Below are positions 1 through 8,653 of a stretch of 64,000 nucleotides of DNA, piece by piece (within the stretch, counting starts at the first letter, position 1; each line of letters starts with the position of its first letter). Source of the stretch: JAFEDN01 sp963818985 (GTDB lineage Bacteria; Pseudomonadota; Gammaproteobacteria; Coxiellales; Coxiellaceae); contig CAWFUJ010000004.1 of the NCBI GenBank assembly GCA_963818985.1, positions 1-64,000 of the forward strand. Direction: 5' to 3'. A program made the translations under genes and the position numbers. Under the pieces are notes generated by a model. It searched no databases. It was not told where the DNA came from and saw only the letters and a list, made by a program, of their open reading frames with translations.

Positions 1-31
1 ATCAAAATAGATTATTTATAATCAGCTACTC

Positions 32-1397
32 ATGAATATCGATACTATTACCATTTCACGTATTCAATTTGCTTTTACGATAGCTTTCCACATTTTATTT
101 CCCGCCTTTAGTATTGGTCTCGCAACTTTTTTAGCTATTATGGAAGGAGTTTGGTTAAAAACAAAAAATCCTTTATATCTGAATATTTGCAAGTTTTGGT
201 TGAAAATTTTTGCGCTGACATTTGGCATGGGTGTCGTGTCAGGTATTGTCATGGAATTTCAATTAGGCACCAATTGGGCCGGTTATACTCATGCGGTAGG
301 TCCTGTGCTTGGTGGTCTATTCACTTATGAAGTCTTAACTGCTTTTTTTATTCAGGCAGGCTTTCTTGGGTAATGATTTTTGGCTGGGAACGTGTTGGTC
401 CAAAATTATATTACCTAGCCACATTATTAGTCGTCATCGGTGTAACCCTTTCAGCTTTTTGGATTCCGAGTGCCAATTCTTGGATGCAATACCCTGCTGG
501 GTTCGAATTAGTCAATGATCAATTTAAAGTAACAAATTGGCTACAGGTTATTTTTAACCCAACGGTTTGGCCACGGTTTTTGCACATGCTGCTTTCCGGT
601 TATATTACCACGGGTTGGGTCATTGTCGGTATTAGCGCACATTATCTATTACAAAATAAATACCCAGACTTTTCCCAAATTTGTCTACGATTTCTGTTTC
701 CTGCTTTACTCATTTTAACTCTCGTGCAAATTTTTCTCGGTGATAAAGCTGGCCTTAATATATTGCATTATCAACCCATTAAAACTGCAGCGATCGAAGC
801 CAATTGGCACACCCAAAATGGGGCGCCATTATTATTATTTGCAATCCCCGATGAGCACCAAGAACGAAACTTAGCTGAAATTCGTATTCCAAAATTGGGT
901 AGTTTGATTAATACCCATCACTGGAATGGTGAGTTACCTGGATTAACATCGGTGGCTTCAGCAGATCGGCCATGGGTTGCTCCGGTGTTTTTTTGCTTTA
1001 GGATCATGGTAGGTATTGGCTTGCTCATGCTGTTATTTGCTTTGATCGGAGTCATTTTCCTGGTTCGCGGCCAGCTTGTTGGTCATCCATGGTTTTTAAA
1101 AATCTGTCTCTATTTTTCTCCTGCTGGATTTATTGCCATCATTTGTGGATGGTTAACGGCTGAAATCGGCCGTCAACCTTGGGTGGTACAAAATCAATTA
1201 CGAACTTTGATGTCAGCTTCGGCGGTACCCTTACGCAATGTCATTATTTCTTTTGCTTTGATTATTATTGTTTATGGCATTATATTTGGCATTTTTTATT
1301 TTCGATATCTTTATAGAATTATTCAACATGGCCCTGAAGATTTAAATATTGAATCTTCCCATTTTCATATATGGCAGAGGAAAAGATTTTGGAGTAA
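32..1397 (+). pseudogene. cydA: Cytochrome bd (CIO-type) ubiquinol oxidase subunit I, frameshifted
   Basis: Subunit I binds quinol and the haems of a membrane terminal oxidase that reduces O2 to water with CydB. The first 113 codons give the family N-terminus, including the FHILFPAF haem-ligand region, and stop at 371-373. The next frame, from 373, continues without loss into GWERVGPKL, a FLHMLLSGY segment and the GW..AEIGRQPW motif. Relatives read GFLGV or GFLGIM at the junction, so one G appears to be missing from the G run at 368-370. The second frame runs past the cydB start to 1530. A further lost base near 1360-1370 would instead end the gene at the TAA at 1395-1397, just before cydB; I used that end, and it is uncertain. 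The short Q-loop suggests the cyanide-insensitive subclass. It is either a recent pseudogene or a sequencing indel. Confidence 0.85.
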
Positions 1398-1402
1398 ACA
1401 CC

Positions 1403-2377
1403 ATGGACCTATTACCGCTCGCCTGGGCATTTGTTATTGCATTTTGTATTGTCATGTATGTCATTTTAGATGGATTTACTTTAGGCATAGGCATGCTATT
1501 GCCATACCTGAATCAAGAAGAAAAAGATAATGCCATGAGCGTGTTACTACCCACTTGGGACGGGAATCAAACCTGGTTGGTTTTAGGTGGCGCGTCTTTA
1601 TATGGAGCTTTCCCATTAGCTTTTAGCATGTTGTTACCGAAATTTTATTTACCCATTTTACTGATGGTGATTGCTTTACTATTCCGCGGTGTTATTTTTG
1701 AATTCCGCCTCAAGGCCTTAGGCCGAGGTCGACAAATATGGGACTTTATTTTTGCCGGTTCCTCTTTAATCGTCACCATGGTGCAAGGAATCACCCTTGG
1801 TAATTTTATCACTGGATTTAAAGCGGATAGCTCTATCGTGGTGCCATTTACCCTATTCACCGCCGTTGGGTTAATTTTTGGCTATTGTTTACTAGGTTCA
1901 ACTCGATTAGTTTTAAAAACCAGTGAATCCTTGCAGAATAAAATGTATAAGCTTTCTTTTGTCATTTTATTTGTGGTCATGGTTGCTTTCGCTATCGCTA
2001 GTGTGTGGACCCCTCTGTTGAATTCTCGCATATCCGCTCGCTGGTTCAACGAAGAGCATTGGATTTATTTAATGATCCTGCCTTACATTTCCGCCATCAC
2101 TTTTGGAATTCTGATTTGGTCTTTGTTTACTCGGCAGGAAATATTTCCATTCTGGTGTACGGTGGTTTTATTTCTTTGCGCTTATATTGGCTTTATTATT
2201 AGTTTATATCCCTATATTCTTCCTTTTCAAATCACCATCTGGGAAGCCGCTGCGCCAACTAGCTCGTTAAAATTTTTATTATTCGGGGTCATTATTATGT
2301 TACCCATTCTATTAGTTTATACTGGCTATTCTTATCATATTTTTAAAGGTAAAGTTAAAAATGTCTTTCACTATTAA
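1403..2377 (+). CDS. cydB: Cytochrome bd ubiquinol oxidase subunit II
   Basis: This is the partner of CydA in the bd-type terminal oxidase of the inner membrane. I start it at the ATG at 1403 (MDLLPLAWAF), because a GGAG ribosome site lies at 1391-1394 and the family begins with this segment; an earlier in-frame ATG at 1349 would add 18 unrelated residues. The 324-residue product is hydrophobic throughout, with about eight or nine membrane helices, and carries the family signatures LDGFTLGIGMLLP near the start and the WDGNQTWLVLGG motif. The gene is intact although cydA before it is frameshifted. Its last codons overlap the start of a small downstream membrane-protein gene. Confidence 0.95.
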   Translation: MDLLPLAWAFVIAFCIVMYVILDGFTLGIGMLLPYLNQEEKDNAMSVLLPTWDGNQTWLVLGGASLYGAFPLAFSMLLPKFYLPILLMVIALLFRGVIFEFRLKALGRGRQIWDFIFAGSSLIVTMVQGITLGNFITGFKADSSIVVPFTLFTAVGLIFGYCLLGSTRLVLKTSESLQNKMYKLSFVILFVVMVAFAIASVWTPLLNSRISARWFNEEHWIYLMILPYISAITFGILIWSLFTRQEIFPFWCTVVLFLCAYIGFIISLYPYILPFQITIWEAAAPTSSLKFLLFGVIIMLPILLVYTGYSYHIFKGKVKNVFHY

Positions 2378-2471
2378 AAAATGGGTTTGGTTTTTAGGGA
2401 TATACCTCATCAGTCTAATAGTCTTTGCAAGTTTTAGTTTTTTTTCACATTGGCTAGTTAAAATAATTTGA
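2361..2471 (+). CDS. CydX/DUF2474-like small subunit of cytochrome bd oxidase
   Basis: A 36-residue single-helix protein starts inside the end of cydB: ATG at 2361, TGA at 2469-2471. It has a basic start (KKW), then a hydrophobic stretch beginning WVWFLGIYLISL and ending LVKII. Size, position after cydB and the K-K/R-x-W-F-x-G/L-W pattern match the DUF2474/CydX class of tiny subunits that stabilise bd oxidases. The 17-bp overlap with cydB suggests translational coupling. Homology was judged by eye only, and the protein is very short. Confidence 0.7.
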   Translation: MSFTIKKWVWFLGIYLISLIVFASFSFFSHWLVKII

Positions 2472-2530
2472 AAAATGTAAATAACCTGGCTGATGACGAC
2501 AAAGGAATTTTGCTGAACCAGGAGATTGAC

Positions 2531-2560
2531 TTGACAGAGAGCTTTTGTTTTGACTATAAT
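2531..2560 (+). promoter_or_regulatory. Strong sigma-70 promoter
   Basis: A perfect TTGACA (2531-2536) and a perfect TATAAT (2555-2560) are separated by 18 bp. Transcription would start near 2567, giving a 36-nt leader for the RING/U-box-like gene. Confidence 0.8.
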
Positions 2561-2602
2561 ATTTACAATAATAATCAATGACATAATCAATAGAGGATGA
2601 AG

Positions 2603-3886
2603 ATGCGAGACGAGATACTTTCAGCACAAGAACATAAATTCATTAATGAAGTATATCAAAGAATTGCCAGTGAAATTCGTTCTAAAGATGACCCATTTAT
2701 ATTTTGGTTAAAAAAATATCTTCTTGTCTATTCCGGGAGATTTGACTACCCAGCCGATCTCAAACACCCTGCTAGTTTGAATAGTAGATTAGCAAGGGAA
2801 CGAGAACGAAGTGATCCAGTACATTTAATAGATTTGGAATTGTCTCGTAACTTATTGGCTGAAGCTGTTTCTTGCCTATTGCAAAGCCAAGTCAATCAGC
2901 CAGAGAGTAAGGAAAATGTTAATTTGATCATCATCGCCCGGGAGGCTCAGGACTATTTAGGACGCATGATCGAGGAAAAATTACATATTAGAAAGGTCCA
3001 GAGACAAAATAACACAGTGCAGGTGACACCTCTGGTAGCCCTCATTATCGTGGTTATAGCTATCTCAAAAGGGTACCTGGATATGGAATTTCTTTCAATT
3101 CCAATGCTTTTAATGTGGATAGGGGATGGTGATCGCGATAGAAGGATTCAATATAATGGTCACCGGGGGGTAACTCGGAAATTTGTGGAAGCTTTTGTCG
3201 GCTGTAATCAGAAAACAGTTCACCTTGTTGGGTTATTGCCTAATAAAATCATTTCGATGGTTGGCGATGATTTCAAAAATATTTATCAAAGAACGCTAGC
3301 CGACTTAAACCAGCAGACGCTTTCCGTTCCTCTTAAAGTGGAGGGAAGATTCTTTCATACTCTGCGGATTATGCAACAAGCCGAGAAAGCTGAAGGAAAA
3401 GTTTCTGATCATCTTACCTGTGCAATTTGTTTAGATGGTTTTACAAATGATAAGAATGATAAGTTTTCTGGCGCCTACTATAGCCTCACCGAGATTAAGT
3501 CACCCCAAGAATCGCCCTATCAAGGTCCCTATCATAGGGCCTGTCTTTCGTTTTCGAAGCAATCTAAAGACCCTTTGACCCGGAGAAATTTAATAAGAGA
3601 CTCCCAGATTGGACTACCTGTTTTAGTTTCCTTGGCATACAGTGTGAAGGATCTCAAGGATCTTGAATCGAAAAGTCCTCACCGCATCAAGTTGGAAAAT
3701 AATGGTAGTATCAGTTTACAGGCCTGCGATGAACCTGACTTAGAAAGCGGTAGTAATAAAAACTCGACTACTTTAGTGAATAGAAAACAGCCTCTTATAT
3801 GGAATGTTAATAGTAGTAGTAGTGATAAGCCAGAACTTGATACATCTGCTCAGAGTTTAGGTTTAGAGGGTCTTAAATATACGTGA
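2603..3886 (+). CDS. Hypothetical protein with RING/U-box-like segment
   Basis: I do not recognise a full-length family. Residues are counted from an alternative ATG at 2597; I prefer the ATG at 2603 because AGAGG (2592-2596) sits six bases before it and touches the first ATG. The N-terminal 140 residues are charged and helical, and a hydrophobic stretch at about 143-176 could be a membrane hairpin. At 275-278 there is a CAIC motif, followed by a spacer and HRAC at 313-316, then DPLTRR at 325-330. A C-x2-C, H-x2-C, DPLTRR order is typical of RING/U-box ubiquitin-ligase folds, although the later Cys pairs of a classical RING are missing. The tail is Ser/Asn-rich and polar. A secreted ubiquitin-ligase-like effector is a reasonable hypothesis, not shown. 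Confidence 0.6.
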   Translation: MRDEILSAQEHKFINEVYQRIASEIRSKDDPFIFWLKKYLLVYSGRFDYPADLKHPASLNSRLARERERSDPVHLIDLELSRNLLAEAVSCLLQSQVNQPESKENVNLIIIAREAQDYLGRMIEEKLHIRKVQRQNNTVQVTPLVALIIVVIAISKGYLDMEFLSIPMLLMWIGDGDRDRRIQYNGHRGVTRKFVEAFVGCNQKTVHLVGLLPNKIISMVGDDFKNIYQRTLADLNQQTLSVPLKVEGRFFHTLRIMQQAEKAEGKVSDHLTCAICLDGFTNDKNDKFSGAYYSLTEIKSPQESPYQGPYHRACLSFSKQSKDPLTRRNLIRDSQIGLPVLVSLAYSVKDLKDLESKSPHRIKLENNGSISLQACDEPDLESGSNKNSTTLVNRKQPLIWNVNSSSSDKPELDTSAQSLGLEGLKYT

Positions 3887-4000
3887 TTGAGATACGGACG
3901 TGGACATGCGATTTCAATTGAGCGATTTAATTGTTTTTCAGCGGTACAGCGGTGCGATGATTTTAGTGACGTTATGAACGTCGATCGGCTTCCTCTGCCA

Positions 4001-4066
4001 GGCCCCGCCATTGCGATTGTCCCGCGAACCCCTGGCGATGGAAAATATTGACGGCGGTGATTCAAG
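4001..4066. repeat. Dispersed intergenic repeat, copy 1
   Basis: This stretch matches, on the opposite strand, the block at about 33768-33829, with a core of CATTGCGATTGTCCCGC followed by CCCTGGCGAtGGAAAATATT. A shorter piece of the same core lies at 6329-6349. Short ORFs read across it on both strands appear to be by-products of the repeat. Confidence 0.75.
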
Positions 4067-4109
4067 AGACTTCAAAGTATAGCCTTATAGGGAATATTAC
4101 AATTAGTGC

Positions 4110-4139
4110 TTGACTATCTACTAATAAGTAGATTAATAT
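4110..4139 (+). promoter_or_regulatory. tetR promoter with operator in the spacer
   Basis: TTGACT (4110-4115) and TAATAT (4134-4139) are 18 bp apart, and the spacer is exactly the palindrome ATCTAC-N6-GTAGAT (4116-4133). A repressor bound there would block RNA polymerase directly. A similar palindrome lies before the GST gene, so autoregulation by the adjacent TetR protein is likely. With this promoter the transcript would start almost at the ATG (4147), so an upstream start is also possible. Confidence 0.65.
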
Positions 4140-4146
4140 AGGAGTC

Positions 4147-4728
4147 ATGAATACAGCAAGTTCTGATAGTTATGAAAAGATACTGATTGTTGCCGAAGCC
4201 TTGATTCAACAGAATGGGTATAATGCCTTTAGTTATAAAGATATTGCTCAAATTGTTGGCATCAAGACTTCAAGCATTCATTATTATTTTCCAACGAAAG
4301 TCGATTTGGGGAAACAGGTGGTCGTGCGGCACATTGACGCATTGTGTCAAACATTCGAAGCCATATTGAAGAGTTCAATCTCTTCTAAAGAAAAACTGAT
4401 CGCGTTTTTTGATACGGTGATTGCAAAAACCTATGATGCCGACCGAAAAATGTGTTTAGGAGGCATATTAGCCTCTGAAATGCTGACACTACCGGAATCG
4501 TTGCAACTGGAAGTACGTGCTTTTTTCAAGCGCATTGAAAAATGGATGACACTCTTGTTAAAGGATGCTCAGGCGAGTGGAGAATTCAGCTTGCAAGCAG
4601 ACCCTCAACAAGTTGCAAAGCTTGCTCTAGCGATACTGGAAGGCGCTTTATTATTAGCACGGCTGTATCAAGATGAAGCAAGTTTAACCTTGGCCAAACA
4701 GCATATGCTTGCCGCGGTAGGCGCGTAA
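4147..4728 (+). CDS. TetR/AcrR family transcriptional regulator
   Basis: A 193-residue repressor-type protein. Residues 8-55 form the TetR helix-turn-helix domain (FSYKDIAQIVGIKTSSIHYYF), and the rest is an all-helical ligand/dimer domain resembling the C-terminal domain of NemR-like regulators. An AGGAG ribosome site lies at 4140-4144. The next gene, 112 bp on, encodes a glutathione S-transferase preceded by a similar palindrome, so the pair looks like a detoxification switch responding to an electrophile or a similar small molecule. The inducer cannot be read from the sequence. Confidence 0.9.
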   Translation: MNTASSDSYEKILIVAEALIQQNGYNAFSYKDIAQIVGIKTSSIHYYFPTKVDLGKQVVVRHIDALCQTFEAILKSSISSKEKLIAFFDTVIAKTYDADRKMCLGGILASEMLTLPESLQLEVRAFFKRIEKWMTLLLKDAQASGEFSLQADPQQVAKLALAILEGALLLARLYQDEASLTLAKQHMLAAVGA

Positions 4729-4802
4729 TGCTTATTAAACTAGGGGAACTAGCCTTTGCAAGGGTGAAATGTGTTTTAGGATAATTTTTTTAAATAATAA
4801 AC

Positions 4803-4820
4803 CTATCTTCCAGTAGATAG
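4803..4820 (+). promoter_or_regulatory. Putative TetR operator upstream of the GST gene
   Basis: CTATCT-N6-AGATAG is a perfect 6-bp-arm palindrome ending 20 bp before the GST start codon. Its half-site AGTAGAT also occurs in the tetR operator at 4116-4133, although arm spacing differs between the two sites. Confidence 0.55.
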
Positions 4821-4840
4821 ATCAAAAAGTGAGGTTATAT

Positions 4841-5530
4841 ATGAACAAAGATACTATTAATCAGGACAATCAGCAGGAGAAGATCGTATTGTGGGGAGTC
4901 TCTCTATCACCCTATGTCAGAAAAGTGCAAATCGCGCTGGCAGAAAAAAATTTGGCCTATACTCATCATCAAGTTTTGCCTAATGTATTGGCAAAAGCCC
5001 TTAATCAAACCAATCCGGAAGCTTTTCAGCAAGCCAGTCCGTTAGGTAAAATTCCTGCTATACAAATAGGTCATTATTATCTGGCTGATTCGGCGGTTAT
5101 TTGCAGTTATTTAGATAAAAAGTTCCCAAATGCGACAGCTTTTTACCCAGATTGCCCTCAAGCTTATGGAAAAGTGCGTTGGTTTGAAAACTATGCCGAC
5201 AACATTTTTATCGAGATTGCTTATAAAAAAATCTTTCTGGATGCGGTTGTCAAACCAGCTGTATTTAGCATTAGCCCACAACAGGATGCGATTGAACATG
5301 CCAAAGCCAAGGAATTACCGCCTTATTTGGACTATTTAGAACAAGCTATCGAAAATTTTACCTGGATCGCAGGAGATCAATTTTCAATAGCCGATGTGGC
5401 GTTAGTCACTCATTTTATCAGTCTACAACAGGCAGGGTTTCAAGTAGATAGTGCAAAATGGCCTAATTTATATCACTACCTTCAACGAGTAATGGCAAGA
5501 CCAACAGTAAAAAATTTGTTGCCAAAATAA
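4841..5530 (+). CDS. Glutathione S-transferase family protein
   Basis: A cytosolic enzyme of 229 residues expected to conjugate or reduce substrates with glutathione. The N-terminal thioredoxin-like half shows WGVSLSPYVRKV (active-site loop), the cis-proline segment GKIPA and the glutathione-binding DSAVI; the all-helical C-terminal half contains the FSIADVAL N-capping motif. I start at the ATG at 4841 with GAGG at 4831-4834; an upstream GTG at 4829 overlaps that site and is unlikely. It stands alone after a divergent-looking palindrome and is probably controlled by the preceding TetR gene. Confidence 0.9.
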   Translation: MNKDTINQDNQQEKIVLWGVSLSPYVRKVQIALAEKNLAYTHHQVLPNVLAKALNQTNPEAFQQASPLGKIPAIQIGHYYLADSAVICSYLDKKFPNATAFYPDCPQAYGKVRWFENYADNIFIEIAYKKIFLDAVVKPAVFSISPQQDAIEHAKAKELPPYLDYLEQAIENFTWIAGDQFSIADVALVTHFISLQQAGFQVDSAKWPNLYHYLQRVMARPTVKNLLPK

Positions 5531-5595
5531 CTGCTGATAGGTTGGTTTTCTTTAGCGGATTTTCTAAATTTTATTAACACAAAGAGGAAAAAAAT

Positions 5596-6171
5596 ATGCG
5601 AAATTCTTATAACTCTTTCATTGCCACACTGACATTAGCACTTGAAACAAATACGTTCAATCCAGTGCATCAGGGTGCACTGATGAGTCAACCGTTACTG
5701 CTTGAAGCTTTTATGGAAGCATTTCCAGAACGTACCGATATTGCCTTAAGTTCACCAGGTTACACTTGGTTAACTCTGACGTCTAGTTGTGATATTTACT
5801 TTGAAAGACTAAAAATAATTTTGAACAATAAAACTTATAGAGATGCCTTATTAAATGCACCCGACACATTTGGGCAGACGGCGTTGGAATGTGCTTGGGA
5901 AGCCAAAAATTTTAAAGCGGTGATAGAATTGTTAAAGTATAATCCTAAAATGAGTGGTGAAACTTTTGCCGCCATAATCGGGTCAACCAACCCCGAAATA
6001 ACCCTTGAATTGAAAGAACAACTGAAAAAACAGTATCCTCAATTCACAGAAGCCGCGGTGACAATCCAGGCCTTGATAAACACTTATTTAGCACAGAAAC
6101 ATTTTTTAACAGTCAAGCCTAGTAGCCAGGAAAGTGAAACGACAACGCCTATTTTTAATCCGCCCAAATAG
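5596..6171 (+). CDS. Hypothetical protein with one ankyrin-like segment
   Basis: A 191-residue soluble protein, not recognised as a whole. At about residues 93-118 the stretch TFGQTALECAWEAKNFKAVI resembles one ankyrin repeat (G-x-T-A-L..A...N...V..LL), and helices around it may be degenerate repeats. The C-terminus is polar and Ser/Thr-rich. AGAGGAAA lies just before the ATG. There is no signal peptide or membrane segment. The ankyrin reading is weak because only one repeat is visible. Confidence 0.6.
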   Translation: MRNSYNSFIATLTLALETNTFNPVHQGALMSQPLLLEAFMEAFPERTDIALSSPGYTWLTLTSSCDIYFERLKIILNNKTYRDALLNAPDTFGQTALECAWEAKNFKAVIELLKYNPKMSGETFAAIIGSTNPEITLELKEQLKKQYPQFTEAAVTIQALINTYLAQKHFLTVKPSSQESETTTPIFNPPK

Positions 6172-6172
6172 T

Positions 6173-6285
6173 TGCAAGCAACATTTTGATTGCATCGAAG
6201 GTCAAGCCAACCCCCACGCTACCAAAAACATCTTTCTCTGAATAATGGTGGCGTGGGGAAATAATTGTCAAATATCTTTGCGCAG
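6173..6285 (-). pseudogene. Relic of the 3' end of an Hsp70-like gene
   Basis: About 110 bases are nearly identical to 8651-8765, the 3' end of the YegD-like gene on the same strand. On the minus strand they still read LFPHATII and DVFGSVGVGLT with shifts. The similarity stops abruptly near 6285, so this is a leftover of a segmental duplication and not a gene. Confidence 0.85.
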
Positions 6286-6328
6286 GATTGTTCTCAGCTG
6301 CCTCGGTTAAATATTTTAAATAGGGAGT

Positions 6329-6349
6329 CGCGGGACAATCGCAATGGCG
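6329..6349. repeat. Fragment of the dispersed repeat
   Basis: The core CGGGACAATCGCAATGGCG is shared with the copies at 4001-4066 (opposite strand) and about 33797-33820. Confidence 0.6.
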
Positions 6350-6367
6350 ATGGTGTTACTTCCCTGG

Positions 6368-7037
6368 TTATCCTCTCAAAGAACAAATGCTAGTTTGCAC
6401 GGTATGCTTTAAGGTAGCAGAAGATACTTTATCAAGGGTGTGTTTATAACGTTCATACAAAAGAGTCGAACCCGAATAACGTGATAATAGCTCGTGAGGA
6501 TTGTCAGGATATTGACAAACATACTCAAACTCTGGATCAAGGGAATATAGAAGGTCAATTGTCACATTTTTTAAATGGCCCACATCAACTGTTCGGAACC
6601 CACCCTCATGACCATTCTCAGCAGGAAGGACATATTGCGCTTCAACCTGAGCGGGGGACCAGATGCTCCTGACGAGATATTCGTTGGAGAGTTTTGGGGG
6701 AAACCAACGTCATCAATTCTTCTGAGGGAAAGCCTAGGATCTTAACATCTGCTAGATTTATGACGGCTTGAGCCTGGCTCCCAACTGTGTTGTTTTTTTG
6801 TAACCAAATTTTTACTTTGCTTCGATCATCTGGATCTGAAGTGAGTAACATCGTTTTATTTTCTGGGATTTTTATTGGCGAAGGGGGATCAGTTTCGGTT
6901 TCAGGTAATACATAGAGAACAAATTGGTTAACCTCCATAATGTAATAATTCATCATTTGATGAAAAATTGCATGACAACGTCCCTGTTGTATTTCTAAAC
7001 AGGATGCCGCTTGGCACCTTTTTAGACATCCCCTCAC
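6368..7037 (-). pseudogene. Orphan gene broken by a frameshift
   Basis: Two minus-strand frames join into one protein of roughly 220 residues. The first (GTG at 7037) ends at 6642; a shift near 6665 lets it continue as WSPAQVEAQYVLPAENGHEG and on to the stop at 6368. The product has no recognised domain; a VNQFVLYVLPETE strand-like section and an acidic middle are visible. The true start is uncertain, because another frame with an ATG at 7024 overlaps the 5' part. It follows the leucine-rich protein gene with overlapping stop and start, so it may once have been co-transcribed. Confidence 0.55.
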
Positions 7038-8521
7038 TCTAGCCGAGGGGAAGTAAAATTATTATTCGGCGCCGACGTGAGGGCTGGAGATGGCTTAGCT
7101 GACCATAATGAAGAATATGATGGAAGCTGCAATGATTTGGCAATTCGTTGAGGGTTTTCAGCCTCGCCTAATAAATAAGAAATAACTATGCTTACGACAT
7201 GATCGATTAAATTCGAAAATTTGAAATAAAACCAAAATGTTTCGAATTCGAATTCATCTGGGGCCTGTCCATCGAGGGATTTATAAATTAATTCCTTTGC
7301 TAGGTAACAAAGCACCGGGTAGGCGATAGATGCGACTTTAACATGATAATTATAATCCAACTCTGCACTAATTTCTCCATATAATGCTTCTTCTTCTGCG
7401 GTTAGAGATTTTTCCCCCAGAGAAATTTCAATTAGCGATGTATTTAATTTCAAATAGCCTAACAGCCCCTTTAATGCAGCGACATCGATCGATTTATCAT
7501 CGATATCGAGTTTTTCTAGTTTTGGATAAGCAGGTAATAGTAATGATGATAACAAAAATAATCCTGCCTGCAAATTAGTTAAGCCTACACGTCTTAAATC
7601 CAACCTATCAGCCTTATTTAGAATAGTAACTTTTAACTCATTTGAAAAAATCGCCGGTAGAGAGACTGTCCATATTCCCTTTTCTCCTTCGAGCTGCATC
7701 GGGAAATTTGTCTCCTTAAAATCAGATGGAATATGCAATGGTTCTTCTCTTCTAAGGCTAATATTTAAATCACCTAATAGATAATCATTAATGATAAATT
7801 GAATGACATGTTTCGGCAGCAGTGAAATCAATACCCGCAAGACTTCTCTGGCAACGAGCTGAAGATTATAATCAAGTTGATTATTCACTAATTCCCAAGC
7901 CTTTGCTTCCTCAGGTGTAACGTTGACCTTACGATATGTTATCACTCTTAAGCTAGTATTCGATTTTAATCGTTCAAACAGAATTGTTATACACTCTTCA
8001 GATAGATTAGGGTATTGCCATAAATGCATTTCTTCTAACACTGGAGCCATGTGAAACTTTAAATTAGAAATAAAAATTTTTAAAGCTGGAAGGCTTATGG
8101 AATTACTCTCCAAATTAATGCTCTTTAGAGTAAAGCAATAAAAATTAATAATTTCAGCTATTTGCTCTATCAACTCTTCATTATCAATTTTTGGAAATAA
8201 TGCGACAAATTTAAAATGAACAAGTTCACCTTGGCTATCTTTGCCTTTATTAATCTCATTTTCAAAAAAAATAACTGCGTCAATTAATTTTTTTTGTTGG
8301 AGTGAAATAGTTTGATGACTGGCTTCTCCTCTAACCATTCTTCGAACTATTTCCTTAAATATGACCAGATATTCTTCCTGCGCTAAATCGTTAGGTTTGC
8401 TAATAGCTTTTGATTTTGTTTCATTAGCAAATTTTTTATCATCTAAGCCTTGAATGGGAATAAGATCGGGCCCGATCAATTCTCTTGGTCGGAACAGTCT
8501 ATCGCCAAAAGTATTTCTCAT
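7034..8521 (-). CDS. Leucine-rich hypothetical protein, paralog A
   Basis: A 495-residue protein of unknown function, paralogous to the 557-residue protein two genes upstream. Residues 50-106 form a helical block shared by both (IFKEIVRRMV and KDSQGELVHF). Segments such as LKSINLESNSISLPAL (132-147) and LEKLDIDDKSIDVAALKGLL (335-354) look like leucine-rich repeats of the ribonuclease-inhibitor kind. A motif of the form I..YLLG(D/E) occurs twice, ending at about 251 and 453, which suggests an internal duplication. There is no signal peptide or membrane segment. AGGAAAG precedes the ATG and a promoter lies 60-90 bp upstream. A host-directed role is possible but unproven. Confidence 0.7.
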   Translation of the reverse strand: MRNTFGDRLFRPRELIGPDLIPIQGLDDKKFANETKSKAISKPNDLAQEEYLVIFKEIVRRMVRGEASHQTISLQQKKLIDAVIFFENEINKGKDSQGELVHFKFVALFPKIDNEELIEQIAEIINFYCFTLKSINLESNSISLPALKIFISNLKFHMAPVLEEMHLWQYPNLSEECITILFERLKSNTSLRVITYRKVNVTPEEAKAWELVNNQLDYNLQLVAREVLRVLISLLPKHVIQFIINDYLLGDLNISLRREEPLHIPSDFKETNFPMQLEGEKGIWTVSLPAIFSNELKVTILNKADRLDLRRVGLTNLQAGLFLLSSLLLPAYPKLEKLDIDDKSIDVAALKGLLGYLKLNTSLIEISLGEKSLTAEEEALYGEISAELDYNYHVKVASIAYPVLCYLAKELIYKSLDGQAPDEFEFETFWFYFKFSNLIDHVVSIVISYLLGEAENPQRIAKSLQLPSYSSLWSAKPSPALTSAPNNNFTSPRLE

Positions 8522-8582
8522 TTGACTTTCCTATATTTACTTTTAATTATTATATTTTAAACTTCTTTAACCAGAGGTTGAT

Positions 8583-8611
8583 ATTATAGCGAAAAAAAAA
8601 CTCAGCAGCAA
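8583..8611 (-). promoter_or_regulatory. Promoter of leucine-rich paralog A
   Basis: On the minus strand TTGCTG (8611-8606) and a perfect TATAAT (8588-8583) are 17 bp apart, about 60 bp before the ATG at 8521. Confidence 0.6.
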
Positions 8612-8653
8612 TATGGGTAGCGACTTTAAAAATCTGCGAGATCTAATATAGTT

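Noticed and set aside
366..374. Programmed frameshift in cydA
   Set aside because: There is no slippery heptamer or downstream structure, and a one-base loss in a G run explains it more simply.
1349..1402. cydB start at the ATG at 1349
   Set aside because: The extra 18 residues are not family-like, and GGAG before the ATG at 1403 decides the start.
3850..4065. ORF on the minus strand with similarity to ORFs at 33.7-34.0 kb
   Set aside because: The similarity comes from the dispersed repeat; no ribosome site or family match.
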